The notes under the pieces: generated by a model
Told to the model about the DNA's origin: nothing
Databases searched by the model: none
What the model saw: only the letters and a program-made list of their open reading frames with translations
Program-made: the position numbers and the translations under genes
Shown here: piece after piece, positions 24,345-35,684 of the stretch
Numbering within the stretch: position 1 is the stretch's first letter
How the letters are laid out: every line of letters begins with the position of its first letter
Assembly (NCBI RefSeq): GCF_017591425.1
Contig: NW_024466459.1
Location: 3,472,001 to 3,536,000, forward strand
Length of the DNA stretch: 64,000 nt
DNA from: Ochotona curzoniae
Taxonomy: Eukaryota; Chordata; Mammalia; Lagomorpha; Ochotonidae
Direction: 5' to 3'

Positions 24345-24737
24345 TTTTCATTCTCTTAGTTATTTGTTTTGCTGTGTGGAATCTTCTGAGTTTGACGTAA
24401 TTCATTTTTCCTATTTTTCCTTTTGCCAGTTGTGCTTTTGGTGTCTTATTTTAAGGGAAAAAATTGCATACAACAATGTCTTGAAGTATTTCCATCTGGC
24501 AATTTTCTAGTTTCAGGCTTTACATTTAGGTCTTTCATCCAGCTATTGAGTTGTTATTTGGATGTAAGAGGTAAGGATGTAATTTCAGTTTTCTACATGT
24601 GTATGTCCATATGTATCAGACATTTATCTAACAGGCTATACTCTCTTTAATTCATATTCTTGACTGTGGAATTTCTGTTGGCTGCAGGTAGGTGGATTAA
24701 TTTTTACATCCCCTATTCCATTGTCCTATGTTGATTT

Positions 24738-25035
24738 TTTAGAGATTTGTTCATTGAAAGGTAGATTTTACAGAGATAAGGAGAGACAGAGAGGAGTTTT
24801 CCATCTGCCGGTTCACTCCCCAGATGGCTGCAATGACCATAGCTGAGCTAACCCGAAGCTGCATCCAGGAACTTCTTTCAGGTTTACCACATGGGCAGAG
24901 TCCCAAGGAGTTGGCCCATCCTCCACTGCTTTTCTAGGCCATAAGCAGAAAGCTAGATCAAAAGTAGAGCAAACAGATCTTGAATGATCATCTAGCAGAC
25001 AGAGATTAGGTTGCTGTGCCACTGTGCTGGCCCCT
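24738..25035 (-). mobile_element. CSINE
   Basis: Reverse-oriented copy with the TTTTTTAGAGATTTG tail complement, GGTTCACTCCCCAGATGGCT, and the CACTGTGCTGGCCCC 5' end. Moderately diverged. It is inserted in the L1 at 23100-25400. Confidence 0.88.
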
Positions 25036-25679
25036 TTATTTTGATTATTAAGCATATTACCATGCTGTTATAATTTGAAGCTAGCTGTTTAGCCGAGACT
25101 TGCTCTAGCTGTTGCCAGATTGCAATATTGCTATAAGCTTTGGCTCTCCAGATCGTCTTTGGTTCCCCATGAATTTTAGCACTGATTTTTGTAATACTGT
25201 AAGAAATGTCTTTGCTCTCTTGATGACAGAGTAGGGAGGTAGATTGCACTGAATCTGTAGGATCCTTTGGGTAGTATGGACATTTTTATAATACGTATTC
25301 TTCCAGTGCATTACATGGACTGTGTTTCCATTTTTGTGGCATTTGTGATTTCTTTCATCATGTTCATGTTATCCTGGAGAATACTTCCCATTGCTATTCC
25401 TGGAGAAACAGGAATATGTTAGCATGTGTAATGGTAAATATTAATGTGAGGCCATTATTTAAAAATTGTGGACAACAGTTCGCAGTCTATGACACACTTT
25501 GAAAAGGCCAATTGTGTGTGTAGTGATCTTAGGCTTTCGGGATATAATTAGCAATAAACAAAGCATTCAACAAGTCCTGTCAACTCAAATCTAATTTTAG
25601 CAGAAAAGACAAACTGTAAGTAGAGAGCAGGCTGCATATTTATATAACTTTGATAGAATTTTAGAATGTACTATTGAAC

Positions 25680-26560
25680 AGAGAAGATCAAGGAAGACTG
25701 TTCTGGAGGAATGGGACCACTTCTGTAGAATTGGTGGGGTTGGCTTCGTGGAGAAGGCAATGTTTAAGTAAAGACAAAGCAGTTGAGTGGGACATTGATA
25801 TTTGGGGAAAGAAATTGCTGAGAGAGGAGGCAGCCAGTGCAAAGACCTAGGCAAGACAATGACTGGCCTAGTTAAGGAGAATTAGAGAAGTCAGTGTGGA
25901 ATGAATGAGGGGCAGAAGGAGGGAAATGATGTTAAGCTGTCAAGCCCTAATCTGTGTGGCATGTTTGGGGCTCCTCCAAGGAGTTTTTTTAAGATTTATT
26001 TTAATTTTATTGGAAAATCAGATATACAGAGAGGAGGTGAGACAGAGAGGAAGATCTCCCATCCATTGATTCACTCCCCAAGCAGCCACAACTGCCAGAC
26101 TTGAGCTTTTCCAAAGCCAGGTGATAGAGTCTTCCGGGTCTCCCATGCAGGTACAGGGTCCCAAAGCCTTGGGCCGCCCTCTATTGCTTTCCCAGGCCAT
26201 AAGCAGGGAGCTGCATGGGAAGCAGGGTTGCTGGGATACAAACCAGTGCCCATATGGGATCCTGGCTCATGCAAAGTGAGGACTTCTTCAGCTGCTAGGC
26301 TACCACGCTGGACTTTTGCAAGGACTTTTTAATGGGAGAACATGAGTACAGCCTGCTATGGAGGAATATGATCTGAGTTAGACTTTAAAAGACCATTTTC
26401 TCTGTATGAGAACAAAAACAACCAGCCGCATTAGAAGGGCACATTGGCAATCCAGGTATAAGAATGCTGTAGTGGCTTAGACCAGAGTGGTTGCAAGGAA
26501 AATGGTCAGATTCCAGCTATAGTAAAGTTAGAGCTAGCAAATCTTTTTGGTTTATTTGGT
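25680..26560 (-). mobile_element. Ancient L2-like element split by a CSINE
   Basis: On the plus strand the order GGAGAAGGCAATGTTTAAGT, GCAGCCAGTGCAAAGACCTA and, after the SINE, CCAGAGTGGTTGCAAGGAAA and ATGGTCAGATTCCAGCTATA follows the antisense of an ancient LINE of the L2 type. The interruption at 25985-26315 is a CSINE. The family name is from memory. Confidence 0.5.
25985..26315 (-). mobile_element. CSINE, near full length
   Basis: The minus-strand copy has the CAGTGCCCATATGGGATCCT and GGGTCTCCCATGCAGGTACA blocks. Near-duplicate flanks CAAGGAGTTTTT (about 25979) and CAAGGACTTTTT (about 26319) are likely target-site duplications with one mismatch. Confidence 0.9.
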
Positions 26561-26747
26561 AATAGTGTATGGGAGCAAGAAAATAAGCCACATGTAAGCT
26601 TACCCTCAGGGGAAAAAAAAGAAATAGGTTAGTTCGTTGATCTGTGGATGGATGTGGTTTTGAATTGTGTTTCTGAATTTTCTAAAGGTTAAGCACGTTC
26701 TCTGAGCTCAATAGTGATATACAGAAGACATCATCAAGTCATTCCTG

Positions 26748-27224
26748 TTGACTTGTGCCGAAGTCGAAGCATCATCCCCGTGCTTCCCCTTTCCCTTTCC
26801 TGCCCCTGCGAGACCAAGGCCACGAGGGAAAGGGTGTGCTGTGCCAGCAGAAACTGAGGTGATTGTGATGTCACTAGTCCTTCCTCAACCTTGCCTGAGG
26901 GATTGGGGGGTCAAATACTGCGACTCTCTGGACCCACCCTTTCTACCAGTTCAGGCAGGCTGGGCCCTCGCTGGCATCCGAGACAAGAAGCAGCAGCTTT
27001 GCTGGCCCACATGGGACTGCTGTCTTTGCTTCTGGGATCTTAATGTAGGGCCAAAGGAGATGTGGGCTGCTCTGACTTTAGACTGCCCAACTGCCAGTGA
27101 AAGTCAAGCTCAGTGCCTGATGGGAATTAATGGAGAAAATGGTCCTGCCCCCAAAACTGTAGAACAGGCTGAAAGTTTGAGGCCCCTGAGAGACACAGGG
27201 CCGTCTGTCCTCAGAGAAAAGAAG
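26748..27224 (+). other. Unidentified open frame with donor site
   Basis: A 170-codon plus-strand frame in GC-richer sequence. It stays open through AGAGAAAAGAAG and a strong GTAAGA donor at 27225. A possible acceptor CCCTTTCTACCAG lies at 26949. The protein (for example GPKEMWAALTLDCPTASESQ) resembles nothing I know and is not coiled coil. Spliced from 26950 in phase 0, as the CEP112 exon would require, it meets a stop. It could be an alternative first or noncoding exon, an old LTR, or chance. Confidence 0.2.
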
Positions 27225-27599
27225 GTAAGAATTGAGATGTTCTCTGTGCTTGTGAGATAGTTTCTCACTTAAAGCAGTTGTTGTTGTAGAGCTTGATTAG
27301 ACACTGGGAATATAAAAAACAGCCACTTAATTTTAATTGGGCAGGAATATTGTTACAAATGAAGCTGTGATTGTATTTAAGTAGAATCAGGTCTAATGAC
27401 TTAGACCTGCTGGACAGCATGCTCTGGGGAACACCCAAAAGGGTGCATGGTAGTTGGGGGGAAACCAATGGAATCAGCTAGAAGTTTCTGAAGAAGTTTA
27501 TAGTGAATAGTTCTATCCGTTGCTTAAAAATTTTACGAAATAGAAGCTGCTACTGCTTCTTACCTATCAGGCCAAATTTTTCCACAGTTGCATTTCTCT

Positions 27600-29245
27600 A
27601 ATCATTTTTTATTTTCCATTGATATCAAGTACATTTATTAACAACCACCAACACCATCCGTCTCCAGAACTTCTTTTTCATCTTATAAAGCTGTAGTACC
27701 TATTAAATGCTAACTCCCTGTCCTCCGTTTCTGCTACCTGTGGCAACCACCGCTGTAGTTCCTGTTTGTATGTATGGAGTAGTCTAGGTTACTTGACGTG
27801 AATGGAATCAGATAGTAGTTTTATGGCTCTGTGCTGTGCTGCTGTAGCTGTTCATTCATTGCTCTCTTTGTAAAATATTTGTGTTTAAACTTTTCATCCA
27901 GGTTGTATACAAAGCTCATTTGCAATTCTTGGTAAACCACTAATACTATCAAGAACAGACCCTTTTTTGTCAGCCCCATGTCCTGCGCACCCCAGCACCT
28001 GGTAGCTGCTCATCTACTTGTTACTCTGGATGTTTCTTCTTCTGGAATGTCATATAATTCAATTATTCAACATTCAGCCCTTTGCATCTGGCTTTTTCCC
28101 CTTAGCGTGATACATTTAGCTGCACTCACACTATTGTACCTACCAGCAGTCTCTTTTTATTGCTTGCCAAAGTTTTGTCTTCCCATTCTGCAATTGAGAA
28201 GTATTTTTATTAGTAAGCACTCACAAGACGTGGGTATCTGGGGGATCACAGGTTAAGCTGTCACTCGGGAGCAGCAGGTTAAGCGAGTCCAAGTCACAGC
28301 TGCTCAACTTCCAACCTGTTGTACCACAGCACTGCCCCCTATATTCTTTTGGATTTACTTATACATTCTGGATTCAAGTCCTTATAATGTGTGTGGTTGT
28401 CAAACACCTTCTCCCTCTGAGTGTTTTTACTTTGAATTCTTTTAATCAATCCTCTTGAAAGTGCACAGGAACTTAATTTTGATGAAGGGCTGCTTATCAG
28501 TTGACTCTGTCACAGATTATGTTTTTTTGTCTTGTGTCTAAAAAAATTTGCCCAAAAAGCAATATCACAAAGATGTTCTCCAAGAAGTTTTGAAGTTTTA
28601 GTTTTTATGAGTTTTATTTGAATTTTATTTTGGATCTGTGGTCCATTTTTACTTAATTTGATACAAGGTATAGAATAAAATCCAGTCTTTAGATTCAATT
28701 TTTGTTTGTTGAAAAACAAAATAAAGACAATCTTTTCTGTATAATTACTTCTCGAGTTTTGTTGAAAATCAATTGACCATATATTTTTAGTCTACTCCTT
28801 AGTGCTGTAATTGTATTCAATAGAACTGTATGTCTGTCCTTTTCCAGTGTCTTAATTACTGTAGCTTTAACAAGTTTTTGACAGACACATGATCCTAACA
28901 CTGTTATTCCTTTTTTAAAAAGATTTATTTTTATCAGAAATTCAGATATACGGAGAAAAGGAGAGACAGAGAGGAAGACTTTCCTTTTCAAAATTATTTT
29001 GTGTATATTAGTTCCAGTTTTTTTCTTACAATCAGTATGATGAATTCTACCCAAAACTTTTATAACATGTAGAATTGGAGATAATTCAAATAATAATAAA
29101 ATTGCATCTTCCCAGATAAGAACTCAGAAGATGTTACAAATTATTTAGGTTTTCTTAAATTTTAGATCATCATGATAGTTCTGGACATTTAGGTGTTACA
29201 TATGTTTTGCTCAGTTGTATCTAATCATTTTATATTTATGACAAA
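27600..29245 (-). mobile_element. Decayed L1 3' region
   Basis: The plus strand resembles the antisense of an old L1: TTGACGTGAATGGAATCAGA, ATCTGGCTTTTTCCCCTTAG, ACATTCTGGATTCAAGTCCT and TTTGTTGAAAATCAATTGAC. A truncated CSINE sits at 28912-28983 and the region beyond it (TTTCAAAATTATTTTGTGTA) continues the L1. More than one insertion could be present. Confidence 0.65.
28912..28983 (-). mobile_element. Short CSINE 3' fragment
   Basis: Only about 70 bp of the SINE 3' end remain: AAAAAGATTTATTTTTATCA, CAGATATACGGAGA and GACAGAGAGGAAGA. Confidence 0.85.
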
Positions 29246-29246
29246 A

Positions 29247-29540
29247 TTTAAAATTTTATTTTGAAAAGCAGAGAGATAAAGACACCTGCCAATTCAGTTC
29301 CTAGATACCTACAACATCCAGGACTGGGATAGACCAAAGCCCAGAGCCTAGAACTCAATCTGAGTCTCCCATGTGAGTGGCAGGGAGCTAAATGCCTATG
29401 CCATCACCTGTTGCTTTCTAGGATACACAGTAGCAGGAGGCTGGATTGGAGCCAGAAGAATCCAGACTCAGCCAGGCACTTTGATGTGATATGTGGGTAT
29501 CCCTAAGTGGCCACTAAAGCTGCTCTGCCAAATGTCAGGA
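29247..29540 (-). mobile_element. Old CSINE
   Basis: A diverged minus-strand copy: AAAGCAGAGAGATAAAG, GAGTCTCCCATGTGAGTGGC, and GGCCACTAAAGCTGCTCTGC at its 5' end. Confidence 0.65.
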
Positions 29541-29639
29541 TTCTAATATTAATTCCAAAATGTTCATTTCTGATATTTAAAAATGCAATAGATTTAATAA
29601 TTTGGGAGTATCTACTTTGTGTCATATAATTTTGAGGTT

Positions 29640-29942
29640 ATGTATTTGGAAGGCAGGTTAGAGAAAGAGAGGGAGAGAGGGTGTCATCTTTGCTCCACTG
29701 GTTCACTCCAAATGGCTGCCAGGACCATGGCTTGGGCCAGGCTGCAACTAGCAGCCAGGAATTCTGTCTCAGTCCACATGTGAACCTAGGCACCAAGTAC
29801 ACAGGCCAGTTTCCTTGGGTTCCCAGGCACATTAGCAGGGAGATGGATTGGCAGTGGAACAGCCAGGACTCGAACCAGTGCTCATATGGAATACCAGTGT
29901 CAGAGACAGTGGCTTAATTTACCATGCTATAGTGAGGGCCCT
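29640..29942 (-). mobile_element. CSINE
   Basis: Minus-strand copy with AGAGAGGGAGAGAGGGTGTC, CTCCACTGGTTCACTCCAAA, ACCAGTGCTCATATGGAATA and a TAGTGAGGGCCCT 5' end. Confidence 0.8.
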
Positions 29943-30179
29943 GACATATATCATCGTTCTATACATCTTTTCTGTTCTAGTCACTTTTTTGTAGATTCTT
30001 TGGAATTTTCTATGTAAATAATTGCATATCTACAACGTAAAAGTTTTCTATGTGAGGAGTTAATGATACATATATCAATATATTTTATTTTTAATAGTGA
30101 TATATTTTATTAAAATGTTGGTGAATTTGGGGAAAACGGTTTCTCTAAACACAAAGAATCAAATGAACCAGAGAAAATG

Positions 30180-30290
30180 CAATAAATGATAAATCAAGAC
30201 AGCTGGGCAGGGGGAGAGGATGGAAGGGGAAATCTCTGAGCCTAAGGAACTATATCATGAAAAATACATTTAAGAAAAAAAGTTTAAAAG
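30180..30290 (+). mobile_element. Lagomorph L1 3' tail fragment
   Basis: GGGAGAGGATGGAAGGGGAA followed by CTCTGAGCCTAAGGAACTAT and ATCATGAAAAATAC parallels the end of the copy at 5425-5735 read on the minus strand. Confidence 0.55.
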
Positions 30291-30470
30291 CCATAATTTC
30301 CTCATTAAACCCTCTACCTGCAGAACTGTATTGTGAAAAGTAATAAGAAAAATTACACATAGATATCAAAGCACTAGACATCTTTAAATGCCTATTTTTA
30401 ATATACAATATTTTAACTATCCATTGTAATAATTATTTTAAGAACCAAAATTATAGCCATTTTAAAATTG

Positions 30471-30535
30471 TATTGTATATGTGAGTATTATGTATATTGT
30501 ATATGTGAGTATTATGTATATTGTATATGTGAGTA
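30471..30535. repeat. 24-bp tandem repeat, 2.7 copies
   Basis: The unit TATTGTATATGTGAG plus TATTATGTA is repeated exactly at 24-base spacing, with a partial third copy ending GTGAGTAAATAT. Confidence 0.95.
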
Positions 30536-30746
30536 AATATCCATTTGGGAGCCTTTACCATATTACAGTAATTTTACAAATCACAATGTAGAAATCAGGC
30601 CTTGATATACTTTTTTCTCTTAAACAATCCAAAATATATTTTGTCTATGTATTTAAATAATTGCAGAATCATGTCATACCTGATAGTCTCAGTGAATTAA
30701 TCACCCTTAATCTTTTAAAAAGCTATATGTTTGATTTTGTTTTTTA

Positions 30747-31085
30747 GGGGATGGGCATTGTGGGTCACGGAGTTAAGCTGCCTCTTGAGATAACTGTATC
30801 AGTGATTTATGTGCCTGGTTTGGGTCCTCACTACTCTGTGTCTGATCCCACTTGCTACTCATGTATGTGGGAAACAACAAAAATGCTCATCCCCACCACC
30901 CAAGGAAGGCTCTAGATGGAGTTCCTGGCTCCTGGGTTTGGCCTGTCCCACCACCCTGCCTGGGCATCTGGGGAGAGAACCAGTAGATGGAAACTTCTCT
31001 CTCTCTTTCTCTCTCACCACCTTTCCCTCTTTCTGTATCATTCTACCTTTCAACGAAGTAAATAATTCCTTAAAAATAAAGAAAC
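30747..31085 (+). mobile_element. Old CSINE
   Basis: Begins GGGGATGGGCATTGTGGGTC and carries GGAGTTCCTGGCTCCTGGGT, a CTCTCTCTCTTTCTCTCTCA stretch, and an AAAATAAAG tail. Diverged, of an older subfamily than the copy at 41907. Confidence 0.8.
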
Positions 31086-31299
31086 TTCAAGAAAGAAAAC
31101 ATTTTTTGAAACAGTATTAGTTATTATCTTCATGGATGCAAAGTTTTTTTAAAGTGTTGGGATTCCCAAAATTGTGTAGAAAAAAAATCTTTAACTCCTT
31201 ATTTTAGAATATTGTCTTGTTAAAATATTTTATTTCAGTTCATTGTTTAGTTATGTAACTGGAGTATGTTTTGAACATGAAGTTGTTTACCTGTGTAAG

Positions 31300-31475
31300 C
31301 AAGGCTGATAGATGCTTTTTAATCTTTTTCACAATATACTTGCTTAGCTCAGGGATTTCCATTCACTACTCCCCATCCCCTCACTCCACACTGTTTCCCC
31401 TATATTGTAGCAACAGTCACAAACCCATCATTCTTCTTTATAAGTGCATCATGACATTGTAGGTTAAGACAATAG
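31300..31475 (-). mobile_element. Lagomorph L1 3' tail fragment
   Basis: On the plus strand CCCATCATTCTTCTTTATAA and GCATCATGACATTGTAGGTT align with 5568-5605 (CCCATCATTCTTTTATTTAA, GTCCTGACATTGTAGGTA). This is therefore a second minus-strand copy of the same 3' end. Confidence 0.6.
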
Positions 31476-32529
31476 ATGCTTTTGAAAAAGGAGTTGTTAG
31501 CACATGTATACTCTAATTTCCACAATTTAGTGTATACAGATCAATTTTAATAACAGCATAGCCTGGATGACCACAAACATACTAGCTATTAAACCAGGTG
31601 TAAAATATTGTACAAATGTTTTGTGTTTTTTGGAATGTATTACAAATTATTATCAAAAAAGAAGAGCTACATGTTTAAGTGTCTGCAGATGTGAATTTTG
31701 GCTAGCAGAACTATTTTTAATACTCATCTATGGTATTTTCTTGGCGAAGAAAACAGACATTTGTTTCCACTGCAGTGACTTGAGCTGATCAGTGGACATC
31801 CTAGGAATACTCTAAGGAAACAACCCTGGGTCAAGGAAAATATCATAAAAATCACCATCTTTGAATGTTATTTGTGAAAGTGCGTGTGCTATTTTTTATT
31901 GCATGCTATTACTGAAAGAGAAATTTTAGCAGCTTCTTAAGTAAGCTTTTAAATGTTTGAAATATATATATAACCATAAATTATTATAATTCTAATGAAG
32001 ATTATTTATCATATCTGATTGTTTTATTAAACTGAAGGAAATTTCATGTATTTTAAAAGCTTTCTGAGAACAAGAAATCATGAGAATTGTCCTACAGATA
32101 ACTCCTTGGACATTTGATCTGTCTGGTATTGACATTGAAAGCAGAGGGTGTGACGTTCCACGTCTCTAATACTTTGCAGGAGAATGAGTCAGCATATATA
32201 GTTAGCAAGTGTTTACTGTATATCTGCTTTAGTGTTGGGACAGGTTTCACAAAGAAGTGTAGCTTTGTAGTTGTATCCTGGGAGCTTTCCTTATTGTAGT
32301 GATAATGAGATATTCAAGCATAAAAGAATTACAAACATATAATCTTGCATAATAAAGTTTTATACAAGGATATAATACTGGGAAACTAGCAAAGGTCTGC
32401 AGTAATCAGGATATTTAATAGAAAAGGTAGATCTTGAGAGACAATGTCCTTAGTACAGGGAAAAGGTCAGTATTTGCTTATGAAAACTCCACTTATCCAA
32501 AACAAGATAAGGGAAGGGACTTTTATAAT
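31476..32529. other. Unrecognised intronic sequence
   Basis: AT-rich; no repeat, exon or RNA gene recognised. Confidence 0.5.
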
Positions 32530-33030
32530 GTCTTATTTTTAAACCTTTTGTTTATATTTACTCAAAGTTGCAAAAATAGCACAGAGAATTCCCCTACATC
32601 CTTCACCCAGATTCCTATAATATTAATAACTTAATTACTCATAGTAAACTACCAAAAGCAAAAAGTTAACATTGTGCAATACTGTTGAAACTAAGCATCA
32701 CTCTTTAATTTGACCAGTATTCTCACCAATGGTATTTTGTATTGCTCCAGGGTCATATCCAGGATCTCACACTGCATTTAGCTGTCCTATTGCTTTACTC
32801 TCCTCTCGCCTATGATGGTTCCTCAGTCTTAACCTTCACACCTTTGACACTTTTGAAGAAAAGTTTTTCGCATTTGTGTTTAATTTTGAGTTTACTTAAG
32901 TTTCCCCATGATTGTCTTGAGGTTGTGCATTTGGGTCAAGCAAATACAGAAATCATGTGTGACTTCCTCTAGTTAATTATATCAATGAATACTTGGTATC
33001 AAACTACTTTTTCCTGGAGGTGTTAAAATT
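32530..33030. mobile_element. Old L1 3' UTR-like sequence
   Basis: AATTCCCCTACATCCTTCAC, CACTGCATTTAGCTGTCCTA, ATGGTTCCTCAGTCTTAACC and TTGAGGTTGTGCATTTGGGT occur in the order of a widespread ancient L1-type 3' region. I do not assign orientation. Confidence 0.55.
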
Positions 33031-33091
33031 GATCATATGGTTCAGATGGCACAGACAGGTTTCTGTGCTATAAACTGTTCTTTTCTGTTTT

Positions 33092-33433
33092 TATTTTTTA
33101 TTTGTTCATTTTTATTGGAAAGGCAGATATACAGAGAGGAGGAGAGACAGACAGGAAGATTTGTCTGTTGATTCACTCGCCAACTGCCCACAACAGCCAG
33201 AGCTGAACCCATCTGAAGCCAGGAGCCAAAAGCCTCATCCAGGTCATCTAAAGTGTTAAAAAAATAGGAAGAATATTTCAGGATGTTGGATGAGCAAGAT
33301 TTTTCTAGTTCAGACCCTAAAGCACAGAAACCAGAAGCAAAAATAAATGGTTTCACCAAACAAATGATCCCCGTATGGGATCCTGGCATGTGTAAGGTGA
33401 GGACTTTAGCCACTAGGCTACAGCACCAGTCCC
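33092..33433 (-). mobile_element. Mosaic CSINE with L1-like middle
   Basis: Both ends are ordinary minus-strand CSINE: the 3' part at 33092-33245 (TTTTTATTGGAAAGGCAGAT, CAGATATACAGAGAGGAG) and the 5' part at about 33365-33433 (CCGTATGGGATCCTGGCATG, CCACTAGGCTACAGCACC). The roughly 120 bases between are not SINE. They resemble plus-strand L1 ORF2 C-terminal sequence (GCACAGAAACCAGAAGCAAA, then AATAAATGGTTTCACCAAAC) in place of a similar length of SINE. Confidence 0.75.
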
Positions 33434-34404
33434 TGTAGTTTTATTTCTGTATATTCTCAATTTCTTTCACCAATAACGTAGTGGTTTTAATTGTGCAGAT
33501 TATTCACTGCTCTGGTAAAATTTGTTTCCAAGTATTTATTTTATAGCTATTGGAAATAGGATGGCTTTCTTGAATTCTTTCTCAGATGGTTCATTATTGG
33601 CATATAAGAAACCTACGAATTTTTGTATGTTGACTTTTTAATACTTCAACCTTAATGAATTTGCTAGATCAACCAGATTTGTGTGGAGAGTCTCTGTGGT
33701 ACAGTGTGGAGTTTGGGGGGATCTTCTACATTTTAAATAATGTCTCTTTCGTACAGTGACAAGGGTGACTTCTTGTTTTCCAGTAGAATGTGCTAGCCAG
33801 AACTTACAGTGCCATGTTAAGTGAAAGTGCTAATATGGTCATCCTTCTGTTGTTGGAGATCTCAGAGATACGCCTCTAAGATACTGTTAGCTGTTGGCTT
33901 CTTATAGATGCACTTATTATACGGTAGTATGTTTTTTCTAAACCTAATTTGGTCCAACTTTTTACCATAAGATATTAAAATTGATCAGATTCCTTTTCTG
34001 CTTCTATTGAAGAGTGCATACGGTTTTTATCCTTCCTTCTATTGATGTGGTATGTCACTTTTATTGATTTTCTTATATTGAACCATCCTTGTATATTACT
34101 GATATAAATCCCATTTGAATATAGTGAATAACTTGATAATTTTCCATCTGTGTTCAGTGATACTAATCTGTGTATTTCTTTTTTATGTTGTGTTTTTGTC
34201 TGACTTTGGTATTAAAATAATATTGGCATCACAAAATGAATTTGAAGGAACTCCTTCCCTCCTATTTTGTGAAATAAGAATCATTGATGTAATTATTTTT
34301 AAAAGGTATTTTAGAATACAACAATGAAATCATCTCATTATAGGTTTTAGTTGAGTGATTTTTCTTTTATTACTCATTTAGTCTAACTGCTTTTATTGGT
34401 CTTT

Positions 34405-34407
34405 TAA

Positions 34408-34438
<31 letters not shown>

Positions 34439-34742
34439 GGACAGGCAGATTTAGAGAGGAAAAGAGGATCAGAGATAAAGATCTTCCATCTGCTGTGGTT
34501 CACTCCCCAAGTGGACCACAACAGTTGGAACAGAGCCAATCAAAAGCCGGGAGCCAGGAGCTAGTTGCTCCCACTTGGTTGCAGAATCCTAAGGCTTTGG
34601 GCCATTCTCTGTCCCTTTCCTACATCACAAGCAGGGTGCTAGATGCAGAGTGGAGCAGCCAGGATACTAACTGGACCCCATATGGGATTCCAGCACATGT
34701 AAGGTGAGGAATTAGTTACTAAACCATTGCGCCAGGCACATC
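34405..34742 (-). mobile_element. CSINE
   Basis: Minus-strand copy with a TTTA-repeat tail complement at 34408-34438, GGTTCACTCCCCAAGTGGAC, CCCATATGGGATTCCAGC, and a 5' end at CATTGCGCCAGGCAC. Moderately diverged. Confidence 0.88.
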
Positions 34743-34877
34743 AGTCTTTTTTAAGTATCATATTTCTTCATGATTTAATCTTGGTACGGTATGTATGTCC
34801 CAGAATTTGTCCATTTCTTCTAGCTTGTCAAATTTGCTGTCATGCAGTTTGCTCATAGTGATCTCTAACAATTGCTT

Positions 34878-35210
34878 GTGGGCCCGGTGTGGTAGCTTAG
34901 TAGCTAAAGTCCTCACTTTGCTTGCGCTGGGATTCCATATGGGCACTGATTCTAATCCTGGCTGCCCTGCTTCCCTTCCCGCTCCCTGCTTGTGGCCTGG
35001 GAAAGCAGTCTAGGAACTCTGCCCCTGTGTAGGAGACCTGGAAGAGGCTTCTGGTTCCTAGCTTCAGATGGGTTCAACTCTGGCCATTGTGGCCACTTGG
35101 GGAATGAATCAGCAGACGGAATATGTTCTTCTCTTTGTTCCTTCTCTCTGTATATTTGCCTTTCCAGTGAAAATAAATAAATCTAAAAACAAACAAACAA
35201 ACAAACAATG
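34878..35210 (+). mobile_element. CSINE, near full length
   Basis: Starts GGGCCCGGTGTGGTAGCTTA, keeps the B-box-like GATTCTAATCC, has a deletion in the AAGCTTTGGGACCCTGC region, and ends in AAAATAAATAAATC followed by an (AAAC)n tail to 35208. It is oriented against both neighbouring copies. Confidence 0.9.
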
Positions 35211-35362
35211 CTTTGTAATGTCTGTGATGCCAGCTCAAAATGTCCATTTTCCTCTCCGATCTTATGTATTGAAATCTTAGTTTTTTCCTTGGGTGAGGTA
35301 AGCTTTCTTTTTCAATTTTGTTTGTATTTCCAGAAAGATAGCTCTTCATTTCATTAACCTTT

Positions 35363-35684
35363 TTTTAAAAGATTTATTTTTTATTTTTATTGGAAAGGCG
35401 GATATACAGAGAGGAGAGACAGAGAGGAAGATCTTCCACCCGATGATTCACTCCCCAAGTGAGCGCAATGGCTGGAGCTGAGCCAGTCGAAGGCCAGGAG
35501 CCTCTTCTGGGTCTCCGACATGGGTACAGGGTCCCAAAGCTTTGGGCCGTCCTTGACTGCTTTCCCAGGCCACAAGCAGGGAGCTGGAAGTAGAGCTGCT
35601 GGGATTAGAACCCCCGGGCGCCCATATGGGATCCCAGGTGTGCAAGGCGAGAACCTTAACCATTGTGCCATCCTGCTGGGCCCC
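35363..35684 (-). mobile_element. Young CSINE with target-site duplication
   Basis: Minus-strand copy with 15-bp perfect flanking duplications ATTTCATTAACCTTT at 35348-35362 and 35685-35699. The body keeps GGGCGCCCATATGGGATCCC, GGGTCCCAAAGCTTTGGGCC and GATTCACTCCCCAAGTGAGC, so it is one of the least diverged copies here. Confidence 0.95.

Larger units (their letters stand above)
23100..25400 (-). mobile_element. Decayed L1 3' region with two SINE insertions
   Basis: The plus strand is the antisense of an old L1 3' UTR and ORF2 end. Landmarks are CATTTTGTTCCAGTGATGGA, TGGCTGTTGTGAATAGTGCT, GATAATAGCCATTCTAACAC and TTGCTTTCATTG. CSINEs at 24071-24344 and 24738-25035 interrupt it. L1-like sequence resumes after the second (GAATCTGTAGGATCCTTTGG). 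No coding frame remains. Confidence 0.75.
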
